Below, one piece after another: positions 49,042-56,825 of a stretch of DNA of 64,000 bases; the first letter of the stretch is position 1, and the number at the start of each line of letters is the position of its first letter. The DNA lies in assembly GCF_000160875.1 (NCBI RefSeq), contig NZ_GG700805.1, positions 248,001 to 312,000 of the forward strand, read 5' to 3'. Source of the stretch: Lactobacillus iners DSM 13335. Its GTDB lineage: Bacteria; Bacillota; Bacilli; Lactobacillales; Lactobacillaceae. A model generated the notes under the pieces. It made no database searches, was not told where the DNA came from, and saw only the letters and a program-made list of their open reading frames with translations. A program made the translations under genes and the position numbers.

Positions 49042-50142
49042 ATGCATATTTCTAAGTCAGAATGGTTGGGAGTTGCAGTTTGTTTTGGAGCATTAGCTTC
49101 TATGCCTAATACGGTTGTCAAAAATTCACCTGTAGCTATGACTACAGTAAAAGCTGATACTAGTTATGTTGAAAATAAAAGCTATGGAGTCGATGTTTCT
49201 AGTTTCCAAAGCACTGATATGTCTAACTATGCTCAAAATGGTGCTAAATATGCTTTTGTTAAAACAACTGAGGGTACATGGTATACTAATCCAAAGGCTA
49301 GTGGTCAGGTATCTAGTGCTTTAGCTAATAATATGATGACTATGTCATATCATTTTGCAGTATTTGGAAATGATGCACAAAAAGCTAGTGCCGAAGCCAA
49401 CTATGCTGTTAATGCTAGTCGCAATGTTGGTGTTCCTGCTGGTTCATATGTCGTTTGTGATTGGGAAGCTGGAGACGGTAATAATATTAATGGACCAGTT
49501 GAAGCAAATACTGATGCAATTTTATCTTTCATGGATACAGTAAATGCTAATGGTTATAAGCCAATGCTTTATTCTGGTGCATATTTAATGAGAAATAAAA
49601 TTGATACTGATCGTGTAGTAGCTAAATATCCTAATTCATTGTGGGTCGCATCATATGCAACAATGGGTAGGATTGATGAACCTGATTTTGAGTACTTCCC
49701 TTCTATGAATGGAGTAGCAATTTGGCAATTTACACACAATTGGCGTGGTCTTCATGTTGATGGAAATATTAATGTCTTACCATTATCAAAAGGTGGCGTT
49801 TCACAAGCACCAAGTAGTGTACCAGCTACACCTTCAGTTGACATTAATCAAGTGATAGCTAGTGCTAGTCAAAGTGTTGCACAAAAAGAGCAACCAGCTA
49901 TTACATCAACTACAACTGATACAAATCAAGATGTACCATTTACTGCTGTAGGACGTGTTAACTATGTTCCTGGTTATGGCATCATGCTTTGGGGTCAGCC
50001 AGGTTATAAAAATGCTTTGAATCGTTATTTACCACATGGATCAAGATGGAAGATTTTCAAAAAACGTTATATAAATGGTAGCGTATATTACAATCTTGGT
50101 GGCAGCCAGTGGGTTGACGGTAAGTATATTATCATTGAATAA
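49042..50142 (+). CDS. Secreted GH25 muramidase (lysozyme) with SLAP-like C-terminal domain
   Basis: The product has 366 residues: a signal peptide (about 1-37), then a GH25 domain (about 47-235) with YGVDVSSFQ (Asp51), FVKTTEGTWYTNP and the catalytic VVCDWEAGD (Asp140, Glu142). A low-complexity Ser/Ala/Pro/Gln linker (about 250-295) leads to a terminal module of the same kind as in the upstream enzyme (YGIMLWGQP...HGSRWKIFKKR...YYNLGGSQWVDGKYI). ATG 49042 after GGAGG is the start. Phage lysins also use GH25, but no phage genes are near, and the wall-binding end matches its neighbours. It pairs with GH73 for cell separation or turnover. Confidence 0.9.
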   Translation: MHISKSEWLGVAVCFGALASMPNTVVKNSPVAMTTVKADTSYVENKSYGVDVSSFQSTDMSNYAQNGAKYAFVKTTEGTWYTNPKASGQVSSALANNMMTMSYHFAVFGNDAQKASAEANYAVNASRNVGVPAGSYVVCDWEAGDGNNINGPVEANTDAILSFMDTVNANGYKPMLYSGAYLMRNKIDTDRVVAKYPNSLWVASYATMGRIDEPDFEYFPSMNGVAIWQFTHNWRGLHVDGNINVLPLSKGGVSQAPSSVPATPSVDINQVIASASQSVAQKEQPAITSTTTDTNQDVPFTAVGRVNYVPGYGIMLWGQPGYKNALNRYLPHGSRWKIFKKRYINGSVYYNLGGSQWVDGKYIIIE

Positions 50143-50154
50143 TTCATTTAAAAT

Positions 50155-50184
50155 AAAAAGCAGTTTTGAAGAACTGCTTTTTTT
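50155..50184 (+). terminator. Terminator of the muramidase operon
   Basis: AAAAAGCAGTT (50155-50165) pairs with AACTGCTTTTT (50172-50182), then Ts. Confidence 0.85.
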
Positions 50185-50186
50185 GC

Positions 50187-50214
50187 ACAAAAAAAACATC
50201 GAATAAATTCGATG
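50187..50214 (-). terminator. Terminator for the minus-strand membrane-protein gene
   Basis: CATCGAA (50197-50203) pairs with TTCGATG (50208-50214), and a run of eight or more Ts follows on the minus strand. It lies 170 bases past the stop of the 50385-51047 gene, giving that mRNA an unusually long 3' tail. Confidence 0.65.
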
Positions 50215-50384
50215 CTTAAGGCTTAGAAAAAAGATAATATTAGATATCAGAAAAGTTACATAAGTATATTTTTAAAGCGTTTTGTTAATAGCGTACCTTA
50301 AGTCTCTTTAAATCACCTTATAGGATAATAATATATCCATTTAACCTCTAATGTCAATTAAAAATCACAATTAAAATTAATGAT

Positions 50385-51047
50385 TTAGAAATGCTTATAA
50401 AATCTAACGATAGAGATGCTTAAAACAATTAGAGAACAGAAAATAGCAAAATAAGCCAAATAATCAACGCTAAAAATCTGATTAGCCTGCCACAGACTGA
50501 TGTGCTTATTGATGGCGAATTGATTAGCCCAGTGATGTATTAATAAAGGAGTTAATATTAAAAATATGCTTGAGGCAATCGCTCCAGCTAACGAATACCG
50601 ATAGACGTAGGGTTCCTTAAAAAAATGAGTCAAGATACAAAAGGCAGAGATCAATATTAGCAAAAACGACCAAATCATAATCTTAAGTCCAACAGGATCT
50701 TGCATAAATTGAGAACTATTGATGGCATAACGATATGTACTCCACAAATTACCACCCATTAAACGATTCAAAAAACTAAATAAATTGGATCCTTGATTAA
50801 AATAATAATTGTTTGACTGATTAGCAATTCCTTGAAACATAGTCAAAGCATCATTAGCTCCAGCAGATTGAAAATTAATGACAACGACATGTTGCAAGTA
50901 AGTTAAAAGAAAAATAATTATAGTAGCTATCATTTGAACAACTCTTAATACATAGTGAGTGCGAGGATCATCAATATCTAACAGAAAATGCAAATTATCT
51001 CTAAAATGTAGATTCTCTCTAATTATACTTTCTCTATTTCGCTTCAT
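50385..51047 (-). CDS. Integral membrane protein of unknown function
   Basis: The product has 220 residues, with four predicted helices (about 35-57, 125-147, 155-177, 195-217). A charged cytoplasmic N-terminus (MKRNRESIIRENLHF) and an external loop (about 60-120) rich in Asn/Ser/Phe precede and separate them. I recognise no family. ATG 51047 lies 9-12 bases after GGAGG. The in-frame ATG at 51065 would overlap that site. It is divergent from the SLAP-protein gene across about 300 bases. Confidence 0.7.
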   Translation of the reverse strand: MKRNRESIIRENLHFRDNLHFLLDIDDPRTHYVLRVVQMIATIIIFLLTYLQHVVVINFQSAGANDALTMFQGIANQSNNYYFNQGSNLFSFLNRLMGGNLWSTYRYAINSSQFMQDPVGLKIMIWSFLLILISAFCILTHFFKEPYVYRYSLAGAIASSIFLILTPLLIHHWANQFAINKHISLWQANQIFSVDYLAYFAIFCSLIVLSISIVRFYKHF

Positions 51048-51351
51048 AATTATAATTACCTCCATATCTAGTGTAACAACTATAATGAACTATTGGACAA
51101 ACAAGCAACAATGATACAGATTATGTAGACACAAATGGATATTTGTCAAGTTACAATATTACAAAAAGATTACAACTTTAATCACAAAAAAGCAGTTAAT
51201 AGCTTACTACTGTAAGTGTTTATATCAAAATATATTATTTAAAAAAATAAAAAAAACATTGAAATCAAATAAGTATGATATATAATATAAATATGTAGTA
51301 CGTATGAATAGCGTACTTAAGAAAAATGATTTAATTCATGGAGGATTAGAT
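51048..51351. other. Divergent intergenic region, AT-rich
   Basis: No gene is seen. It contains the promoter TTGAAA (51259-51264)-16-TATAAT (51281-51286) for the SLAP protein, and its GGAGG site at 51340-51344. Within it AATAGCGTACTTAAG (51307-51321) nearly repeats AATAGCGTACCTTAAG at 50287-50302. Confidence 0.55.
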
Positions 51352-52650
51352 ATGAAAAAGGAAAAGTTAAACAAATTTTCTATTAGAAAATTATCAGTTG
51401 GTGCTGCATCCGTATTAGTTGGTGTTGCACTTGCTGGTGGTGCAACTACAGCATTTGCTAGTGAACCAAGCACCCCTCAACCAAGTGTATCTCAGACTGA
51501 AAAGTCGTCTGTTGTTGTATTTAAAACAGCTGATAACAAGCTTGTAGGCTACACTGTAGTAAAAGGTGCACCTACTGAAGCAAATGTTAAAGCTGATGTG
51601 CCTGATGGCTACAAGTTGGCACCTAAATTTTCAGCTAAGCAAGTAGGTACAGATGAAAAACCTGAATACGAAGTAGCTGTTGTTGAAAAGTCATTAGTTG
51701 AAAAAGTTCAAGAAGAAAGAATTAATAGAGCTGGACTTTCATACGAAGACATTACTAAGAAACATGATGCTAAGGTAAAATTTGATGAAGCACATGCAGC
51801 AGTAAAACCTGCTAAGGATGCATTGGACGAAGCTAATGAAGCAATGGCAACAGCAAATACTGAGGTTGAAGTTGCAAAAGCAAAATTAGCATTGTACAAG
51901 GAACTTCTTGCTAAGAACCCTAAGGCTCATGTTGATGGCGAGGTTGCTACAGCACAAGAAGACTATGTAAAAGCTGTAAAAGCTCAACTTACACAATCAT
52001 TTGCGACTGCTAAAGCTAAGGCAGATTTTGTTACAGCTGTAAGAAAAGAAGCTGAAGCAAAAGCTGCTTATGAAAAACTTGGTGGTCAATTAGCTGATCT
52101 TTCTGCTTACAACACTTTGGAAGAAATTGCTGACAAGATGGACAAAGCTAAAGCAGATGTTGCTAAAGCAAAGAAAGAAGTTGAAGATGCAAAATCAGCT
52201 TTAGTTCAAGCTAAGGTGAAAGTAGCTGAAAAGACAGATCCTGTAGAACTTATTATGGCTAAGTTTGAGCTTGAAGATGCTACTACTGTATTAAACAATG
52301 CATTAGCAAAATACAACTCATATGTTGCAAGATTAAACACTTTAAAGACTTACTTTGATGAAGTACATAAGACAGCTCTTGTGTCAACAAAAACTGTAAC
52401 ACCTAGTGCTACAGAAACTCCTGTAGCAGAAGCTGCAGAAGTAGCATTCTCAGGTGTTGCTAAGACATTTGTTAAAGGTCATCCAAACTACGCTGTAGCT
52501 ATGATGGACGCAAATGGTGTATACACTGGCAAATTCTTAAAGCAAGGTTCTAGATTCAAGGTATTTGGCAAGAAGACTATTAAAGGTCGTGTATGCTACA
52601 GATTAGGTACTCAATCACAATGGGTTCCTGCAGAATTCTTAGTATTTTAA
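51352..52650 (+). CDS. YSIRK-secreted helical surface protein with SLAP-like domain
   Basis: The product has 432 residues. The signal peptide is of YSIRK type (KFSIRKLSVGAASVLVGVAL, cleaved after about residue 37). Residues about 110-345 are Ala/Lys/Glu-rich heptad-like helices, predicted to form a long coiled coil. The C-terminal about 65 residues are a SLAP-type wall-binding module (AKTFVKGHPNYAVAMMDANG...GRVCYRLGTQSQWVPAEFLVF). There is no LPXTG anchor. A role in surface coating or adhesion is possible but not shown. It has its own promoter and terminator and a strong GGAGG site. ATG 51352 is the start, and the earlier in-frame ATG at 51304 lacks a ribosome site. Confidence 0.8.
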   Translation: MKKEKLNKFSIRKLSVGAASVLVGVALAGGATTAFASEPSTPQPSVSQTEKSSVVVFKTADNKLVGYTVVKGAPTEANVKADVPDGYKLAPKFSAKQVGTDEKPEYEVAVVEKSLVEKVQEERINRAGLSYEDITKKHDAKVKFDEAHAAVKPAKDALDEANEAMATANTEVEVAKAKLALYKELLAKNPKAHVDGEVATAQEDYVKAVKAQLTQSFATAKAKADFVTAVRKEAEAKAAYEKLGGQLADLSAYNTLEEIADKMDKAKADVAKAKKEVEDAKSALVQAKVKVAEKTDPVELIMAKFELEDATTVLNNALAKYNSYVARLNTLKTYFDEVHKTALVSTKTVTPSATETPVAEAAEVAFSGVAKTFVKGHPNYAVAMMDANGVYTGKFLKQGSRFKVFGKKTIKGRVCYRLGTQSQWVPAEFLVF

Positions 52651-52661
52651 TGAATAAGATT

Positions 52662-52692
52662 AAAAAAGCAGATAAGTTATCTGCTTTTTTTA
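52662..52692 (+). terminator. Terminator after the helical surface protein
   Basis: AAAAAAGCAGATA (52662-52674) pairs perfectly with TATCTGCTTTTTT (52678-52690). Confidence 0.88.
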
Positions 52693-52736
52693 TTATCATA
52701 TTTTTAATATTTTGTTAGATAATATTTGATTTCTTG

Positions 52737-52765
52737 TTGTAATCGTTAACAAATGATACTATAAT
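52737..52765 (+). promoter_or_regulatory. Promoter of the repeat surface protein
   Basis: TTGTAA (52737-52742), 17-base spacer, TATAAT (52760-52765). The start is expected near 52772. Confidence 0.65.
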
Positions 52766-52790
52766 GACTTTAGTTAAAACAAAATAAATT

Positions 52791-52804
52791 TTTACATATG
52801 TAAA
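52791..52804. promoter_or_regulatory. Palindrome TTTACATATGTAAA, identical to the copY operator core
   Basis: This 14-bp palindrome contains TACATATGTA, a perfect cop-box consensus. It matches 342-355 base for base. It lies about 20 bases into the leader of the repeat protein, just before its GGAGG site. It may be a protein-binding site or only an mRNA hairpin. Confidence 0.45.
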
Positions 52805-52823
52805 TTTATGGAGGATTATAATT

Positions 52824-54107
52824 ATGAAAAGAGAAAGATTAAATAAGTTTTCAATCAGAAAGTTAACTGTGGGAGCAGCTTCAGTATTGATTGGTGTAGC
52901 ATTTGGTGCTACAACTGTTAGTGCTACAGGTGAATCTGCAGGTCAACAAGCTGGTACTCCAACTACTGTAACTCCAAAGAAGGACAATCCAACAGATCCA
53001 AAGAAGGATAACCCAGCAGATCCAAAGAAGGACAATCCAACAGATCCAAAGAAGGATAACCCAACAGACCCAAAGAAGGATAACCCAACAGACCCAAAGA
53101 AGGATAACCCAACAGATCCAAAGAAGGACAATCCAACAGATCCAAAGAAGGACAATCCAACAGACCCAAAGAAGGACAATCCAACAGACCCAAAGAAGGA
53201 TAATCCAACAGATCCAAAGAAGGACAATCCAACAGACCCAAAGAAGGATAATCCAACAGATCCAAAGAAGGATAACCCAACAGATCCAAAGAAGGACAAT
53301 CCAACAGATCCAAAGAAGGATAACCCAACAGATCCAAAGAAGGATAACCCAACAGATCCAAAGAAGGACAATCCAACAGATCCAAAGAAGGATAACCCAA
53401 CAGATCCAAAGAAGGACAATCCAACAGACCCAAAGAAGGATAATCCAACAGATCCAAAGAAGGACAATCCAACAGATCCAAAGAAGGACAATCCAACAGA
53501 TCCAAAGAAGGATAACCCAACAGATCCAAAGAAGGACAATCCAACAGATCCAAAGAAGGATAACCCAACAGATCCAAAGAAGGATACTCCAGTAGTTTCA
53601 GGCGAAACAGGAATTGGCTACCTCGATTTAGATACGCTTTTTGATAGCGTTACAGGTCCTCTAAAGGACAGCAGCTTTACAGGTACTTTATACGTTCCTG
53701 TAGTTGGTAAGGACGTTAACTGCAAAGTAAGATTACTTGATGATGCAGGTAAGTACACTAATGACTATGTAGTTACAGATACAACTATTAAAGCATTAGC
53801 AAGCAAAGTTGTTAATGGTGTAACCTTCTACAAGGTTGCTGAAAACAGATGGATTCCTGCTAAGTTTGCAGAAACTACTGTAGCAAATGTTGCAGAAGTA
53901 GCATTTAAGGGTGTTGCTAAGACATTCGTTAAGGGTCATGCAAACTACGCTGTAGCTATGTTGGACGCAAATGGTAAATACACTGGTAAATTCTTGAAGC
54001 AAGGTTCTAGCTTTAAGGTATTTGCTAAGAAAGTTATCAACGGTCATCTATGCTACAGATTAGGTACTCAAGCACAATGGGTTCCTGCACGTTTCTTAGT
54101 ATTCTAA
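52824..54107 (+). CDS. YSIRK-secreted surface protein with 25 tandem 8-residue repeats and two SLAP-like domains
   Basis: The product has 427 residues. The signal peptide is KFSIRKLTVGAASVLIGVAF, with cleavage around residue 33. After a short linker, residues 54-253 are 25 copies of DNPTDPKK (the second copy has Ala for Thr). This Pro-rich, charged and extended stalk could span the wall. Two related modules follow (about 275-350 with FYKVAENRWIPAKF, and 355-427 with HLCYRLGTQAQWVPARFLVF). The last is nearly identical to the end of the preceding surface protein, implying duplication. There is no LPXTG signal. GGAGG precedes the ATG. Confidence 0.85.
   Translation: MKRERLNKFSIRKLTVGAASVLIGVAFGATTVSATGESAGQQAGTPTTVTPKKDNPTDPKKDNPADPKKDNPTDPKKDNPTDPKKDNPTDPKKDNPTDPKKDNPTDPKKDNPTDPKKDNPTDPKKDNPTDPKKDNPTDPKKDNPTDPKKDNPTDPKKDNPTDPKKDNPTDPKKDNPTDPKKDNPTDPKKDNPTDPKKDNPTDPKKDNPTDPKKDNPTDPKKDNPTDPKKDNPTDPKKDNPTDPKKDNPTDPKKDTPVVSGETGIGYLDLDTLFDSVTGPLKDSSFTGTLYVPVVGKDVNCKVRLLDDAGKYTNDYVVTDTTIKALASKVVNGVTFYKVAENRWIPAKFAETTVANVAEVAFKGVAKTFVKGHANYAVAMLDANGKYTGKFLKQGSSFKVFAKKVINGHLCYRLGTQAQWVPARFLVF
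52983..53582 (+). repeat. 25 tandem copies of a 24-bp coding repeat
   Basis: The 600 bases are exactly 25 units of 24 bp encoding DNP(T/A)DPKK, e.g. GACAATCCAACAGATCCAAAGAAG split over codons. Units differ only by synonymous changes (GAC/GAT, AAC/AAT), apart from one ACA-to-GCA. Expansion or contraction would keep frame. The long open frames on the opposite strand here are artefacts of the repeat. Confidence 0.95.
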
Positions 54108-54123
54108 TCTAAGTGTTTATTTT

Positions 54124-54157
54124 AAAAGAACAGGTATTTGTTACCTGTTCTTTTTTT
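54124..54157 (+). terminator. Terminator after the repeat surface protein
   Basis: AAAAGAACAGGTA (54124-54136) pairs with TACCTGTTCTTTT (54142-54154), then Ts. Confidence 0.88.
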
Positions 54158-54241
54158 GTGTGCATATTATTTGCTTTTTTTCGTGAACCATGTTAAATTT
54201 TTAATTGGCTAAAATTTTTAAAACTTGAGAGGAGAATATTT

Positions 54242-55102
54242 TTGAAGAAACGACAGCTCAAAACAAAACTGCCGTATAAGGAAAAGACTTATCAATGGTC
54301 TAAGGAGATTATTAGGGAGAAGTTGCACTACGCATCTGGTTCAGAATTGTTACAGTATGTGGTTCATATGGATAATTATGCTGTTAGTGCGATGATGATG
54401 GCAATGTATGATTTTGATAAGGATCCGCTGGAAGGTAAGTATAAGGCGGTAATCTTTGATCAAAATCATGGTATTGTCTTGTCTACTAGAAATACTCGTC
54501 AGATTATTGGTGATTTTTTGAATAATGAAATATTTGAGTATCAGCTTGGTCTAGCGGTGCAAAAGAAAATTGCTAGATCGATGAATTTGAATAGGTATCA
54601 TGCGTTGTCATTTAATAAGTTCGCATTTTTTTCGTTAAAGGGTTTTACTAATGGGAAGACTAGTTGGTTGAATCTGAGTGCGTTGACTGAATTTTCGTTG
54701 CATAGACGCAATGCTAGCTTTACTTCTGTTGAGGTTAATGGTAGTCGACATATCTTTTGTTTTGATAAGGTCGTTGCTAATCTAGATAAGGTATTGTCTG
54801 AAGCAATTACACATAATTTAGTAGTTAAACGTGGTCTTTTAGCCTATGAATCTAAGTTGATGGGAAGACCCGTGGTCAACGGACGTGAGAAAAAATCGCT
54901 GTTGAATGATTCGCAATATTTTGCTTATGAAATTATGCCAAAGTGTGATGCTAATTACCTTGTTTCAATGTCTAAGGGTATTTGGCATGATATATTCTTG
55001 TTATTTGGTAAACGTCTATTCAAACTTTTAGAAATTAATTGGAATTACGAAGATTATAAGGAAGCTTATAAACATAATAATCGTATTAACTATCTTCGCT
55101 AA
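54242..55102 (+). CDS. ComK-like competence regulator
   Basis: The product has 286 residues. The middle part fits the ComK family: KYKAVIFDQNHGIVLSTRNT, then FNKFAFFSLKGFTNGKTSWLN (ComK has FLFPT...CGWISHVHV here), a VNGSRHIFCFDK strand pair (the F-NG-x-L pattern) and the following VLSEAITHN helix. It is about 90 residues longer than Bacillus ComK, mostly at the C-terminus. Translation starts at TTG 54242 after GAGAGGAG. The neighbours (SigH/ComX-like sigma factor, MecA, CoiA) strengthen the call. Whether it activates DNA-uptake genes here is unknown. Confidence 0.6.
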   Translation: MKKRQLKTKLPYKEKTYQWSKEIIREKLHYASGSELLQYVVHMDNYAVSAMMMAMYDFDKDPLEGKYKAVIFDQNHGIVLSTRNTRQIIGDFLNNEIFEYQLGLAVQKKIARSMNLNRYHALSFNKFAFFSLKGFTNGKTSWLNLSALTEFSLHRRNASFTSVEVNGSRHIFCFDKVVANLDKVLSEAITHNLVVKRGLLAYESKLMGRPVVNGREKKSLLNDSQYFAYEIMPKCDANYLVSMSKGIWHDIFLLFGKRLFKLLEINWNYEDYKEAYKHNNRINYLR

Positions 55103-55104
55103 AT

Positions 55105-55137
55105 AAAAAGCAGTGCCTATGATGTGCACTGCTTTTG
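55105..55137. terminator. Bidirectional terminator between the ComK-like gene and aroD remnant
   Basis: AAAAAGCAGTGC (55105-55116) pairs with GCACTGCTTTT (55126-55136). Confidence 0.8.
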
Positions 55138-55138
55138 C

Positions 55139-55564
55139 TTAATTATGGTATTCACGAATTAGTAAATGCTTGTTTTTGGCTTTTTTGATTAGATCGTTTA
55201 CTCGGTCTGGAGTATGGTCAAGTTCGATGTCTATAGCTGTGCCAAAGTTGAAGTTAATTAATAATTCTACTAAATTTAGATAGGCATCCTCACTGCATAG
55301 TTCAGTTTTTCCGCCTAATTTTTGACTGCGAAAAGTCGTTAAAATCTGTAGCTGGGGAGCTTGTTGATGGATTTGCTGGTTGAGAGCTAATAAGCGGTCA
55401 ATTTCAGTGGCGTGTTCATAGTAGTCGATTCGCCATTCCATCATTTGTGATAGGTTATTACATTTTAGAGCTTGTGCGATAATTTCTGGCTCAGTTGTTT
55501 TTTGATTAATGATGACTTTTCTTTTTTCTAGATTATTAAAGATGATCTCTTCGTAATTTTGCAT
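55139..55564 (-). pseudogene. aroD: Truncated type I 3-dehydroquinate dehydratase (aroD)
   Basis: The product is 141 residues, against about 220-250 for the family. The N-terminal half of the DHQase I barrel is clear: MEWRIDYYE, ILTTFRSQKLGGKTE, and AIDIELDHTPDRV with the catalytic Glu. The protein ends at LLIREYHN, right where the SNHDF strand with the catalytic His normally begins. The Schiff-base Lys and the last third of the barrel are gone. The bases after the stop belong to a terminator, so the rest was lost, not frameshifted. The gene has a normal AGAGGAA site. It can hardly be active as a dehydratase. A new role for the fragment cannot be excluded. Confidence 0.75.
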
Positions 55565-55625
55565 AATGATTCCTCTTTATTCTAAGTACTAATTTGATTA
55601 TAGCTAAAATTTCGCTTAATTAAAA

Positions 55626-56120
55626 TTAGTCTTGTAGTTTTTCTCGGAGACGAAGTCGTAAGGCGGCTTTGTTTCGGTGTAATGTGCTACGTGAGATGTT
55701 GTATTGTTTGCTAATTTCAGAGATTGTTTTATTGTTGATCCAGTGTTGGATGAAAATTAAACGTTCTGTGGGTGACATGCTTTTGATTTCATCTTCTAAT
55801 AATAAAAAGTTATCATGCTGGGGTATGATAAAGTTGATTTGTGGATGATCTGCAATATTTTGCTGCTCATTGTATTTCTTGTGTTTTCTTAATTGGTCAA
55901 TAATTCGCCATTTAATTTTGGTAAAGGCTATTTTATCTTTATCTTTTTCTGCTAGTTGAACTGTATCTAATGCTTCTAAACATTCTGCATATAAGATAAT
56001 ACCCTCATTGAGTAGATCTTCATAATTGTGATATTGACGCTGAACGCCGATAGTTTTTAAAACGCCAGCAACTAATTTTTTATTGTTCCATGCTTTGATA
56101 AAATTTTGTGACTTGATCAT
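55626..56120 (-). CDS. SigH/ComX-like alternative sigma factor
   Basis: The product has 164 residues and is a small sigma-70 relative. Region 2 is NYEDLLNEGIILYAECLEAL through KIAFTKIKWRIIDQLRKHK (about 30-82). Region 4 is a helix-turn-helix, SPTERLIFIQHWINNKTISEISKQYNISRSTL (about 112-150). Size and motifs match the ComX/SigH factors that switch on late competence genes in lactic acid bacteria. Close upstream is a perfect palindrome (56148-56161). The ribosome site is a weak AAAGAAG. Confidence 0.75.
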   Translation of the reverse strand: MIKSQNFIKAWNNKKLVAGVLKTIGVQRQYHNYEDLLNEGIILYAECLEALDTVQLAEKDKDKIAFTKIKWRIIDQLRKHKKYNEQQNIADHPQINFIIPQHDNFLLLEDEIKSMSPTERLIFIQHWINNKTISEISKQYNISRSTLHRNKAALRLRLREKLQD

Positions 56121-56147
56121 TTAATGACTTCTTTCTTTTGATATGGT

Positions 56148-56161
56148 CACAAGCGCTTGTG
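56148..56161. promoter_or_regulatory. Perfect palindrome in the leader of the ComX-like gene
   Basis: CACAAGCGCTTGTG is a 14-bp perfect palindrome 28 bases ahead of the sigma-factor start. Its centre AGCGCT includes GCGC, the predicted target of the restriction-modification system at 4698-6480. It may be an operator. Confidence 0.45.
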
Positions 56162-56336
56162 TAAGAAAAGCTTAACATGGAGTATTATTTGATGACGAAA
56201 CATACTAAGTTTTGACAACTATAAATCTTATGATTTTCTTTAACTATTTCTTTATAGCATCACAGAAACTTCACATTTTAATGATATAATGAGTATATGT
56301 TGTTGAGTAATGATTTTATGTCTGAGGAGTGATTGA

Positions 56337-56735
56337 ATGATAAAATTATATATTTCCCCAAGTTGTACTTCATGTCGTAAAGCTAAGGCGTGGTTAACAA
56401 AACATAATCTTGCTTTTGATGAACGGAATATTTTAATACAACCACTAACCAAAAAAGAAATTTTAAATATTTTACGTTTAACGGAAGATGGTACTGAAGA
56501 AATTATCTCAACTAGATCAAAAATATTTAAAAAGTTAAATGTTAATTTAGATCAGTTGTCGATTGATCAGTTGCTTGATCTAGTTGTTAAGCATCCAAGT
56601 TTATTAAAGCGGCCAATTATTATGGATAATCGAAGACTGCAAGTTGGGTATAATGTAGAAGATATCAGAAGATTTTTGCCCCGTAGTGTTCGAAAAATGG
56701 AATTAATTCGTGCTAATGCAATTATTAGTTTATGA
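56337..56735 (+). CDS. spx: Spx-family transcriptional regulator
   Basis: The product has 132 residues with an ArsC-like fold. It has the N-terminal redox pair C10-x-x-C13 (SPSCTSCRKAK), FDERNI, the helix STRSKIFKKL and KRPIIMDNRRLQVGYNVEDIRRFLPR. This is the Spx signature that binds the RNA polymerase alpha C-terminal domain in disulfide stress. GAGGAG precedes the ATG, with TATAAT at 56285-56290. It stands before mecA and opposite the sigma factor. In Bacillus, Spx is degraded by ClpXP with YjbH, whose homologue is at 58533-59150. Confidence 0.92.
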   Translation: MIKLYISPSCTSCRKAKAWLTKHNLAFDERNILIQPLTKKEILNILRLTEDGTEEIISTRSKIFKKLNVNLDQLSIDQLLDLVVKHPSLLKRPIIMDNRRLQVGYNVEDIRRFLPRSVRKMELIRANAIISL

Positions 56736-56825
56736 AATTTGTAAAATACACTTAATTTTTGAGATTTAATTACTAACTTTGTTTTATAATATAAAAAGTA
56801 ACTACAAAAAAGAGAGGTGAAAAAT

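Noticed and set aside
49042-50142. GH25 gene as a prophage endolysin
   Set aside because: It has a signal peptide, an operon partner GH73 gene and the same wall-binding module as neighbouring surface proteins. No holin or other phage genes are present.
52943-53577. Two long open frames on the minus strand (about 200 codons each)
   Set aside because: They are the reverse complement of the 24-bp tandem repeat, which happens to lack stops. They have no ribosome sites and a meaningless repeated product.
52983-53582. CRISPR array
   Set aside because: The repeats are head-to-tail 24-mers with no spacers, translated in frame within a secreted protein, and no cas genes are near.
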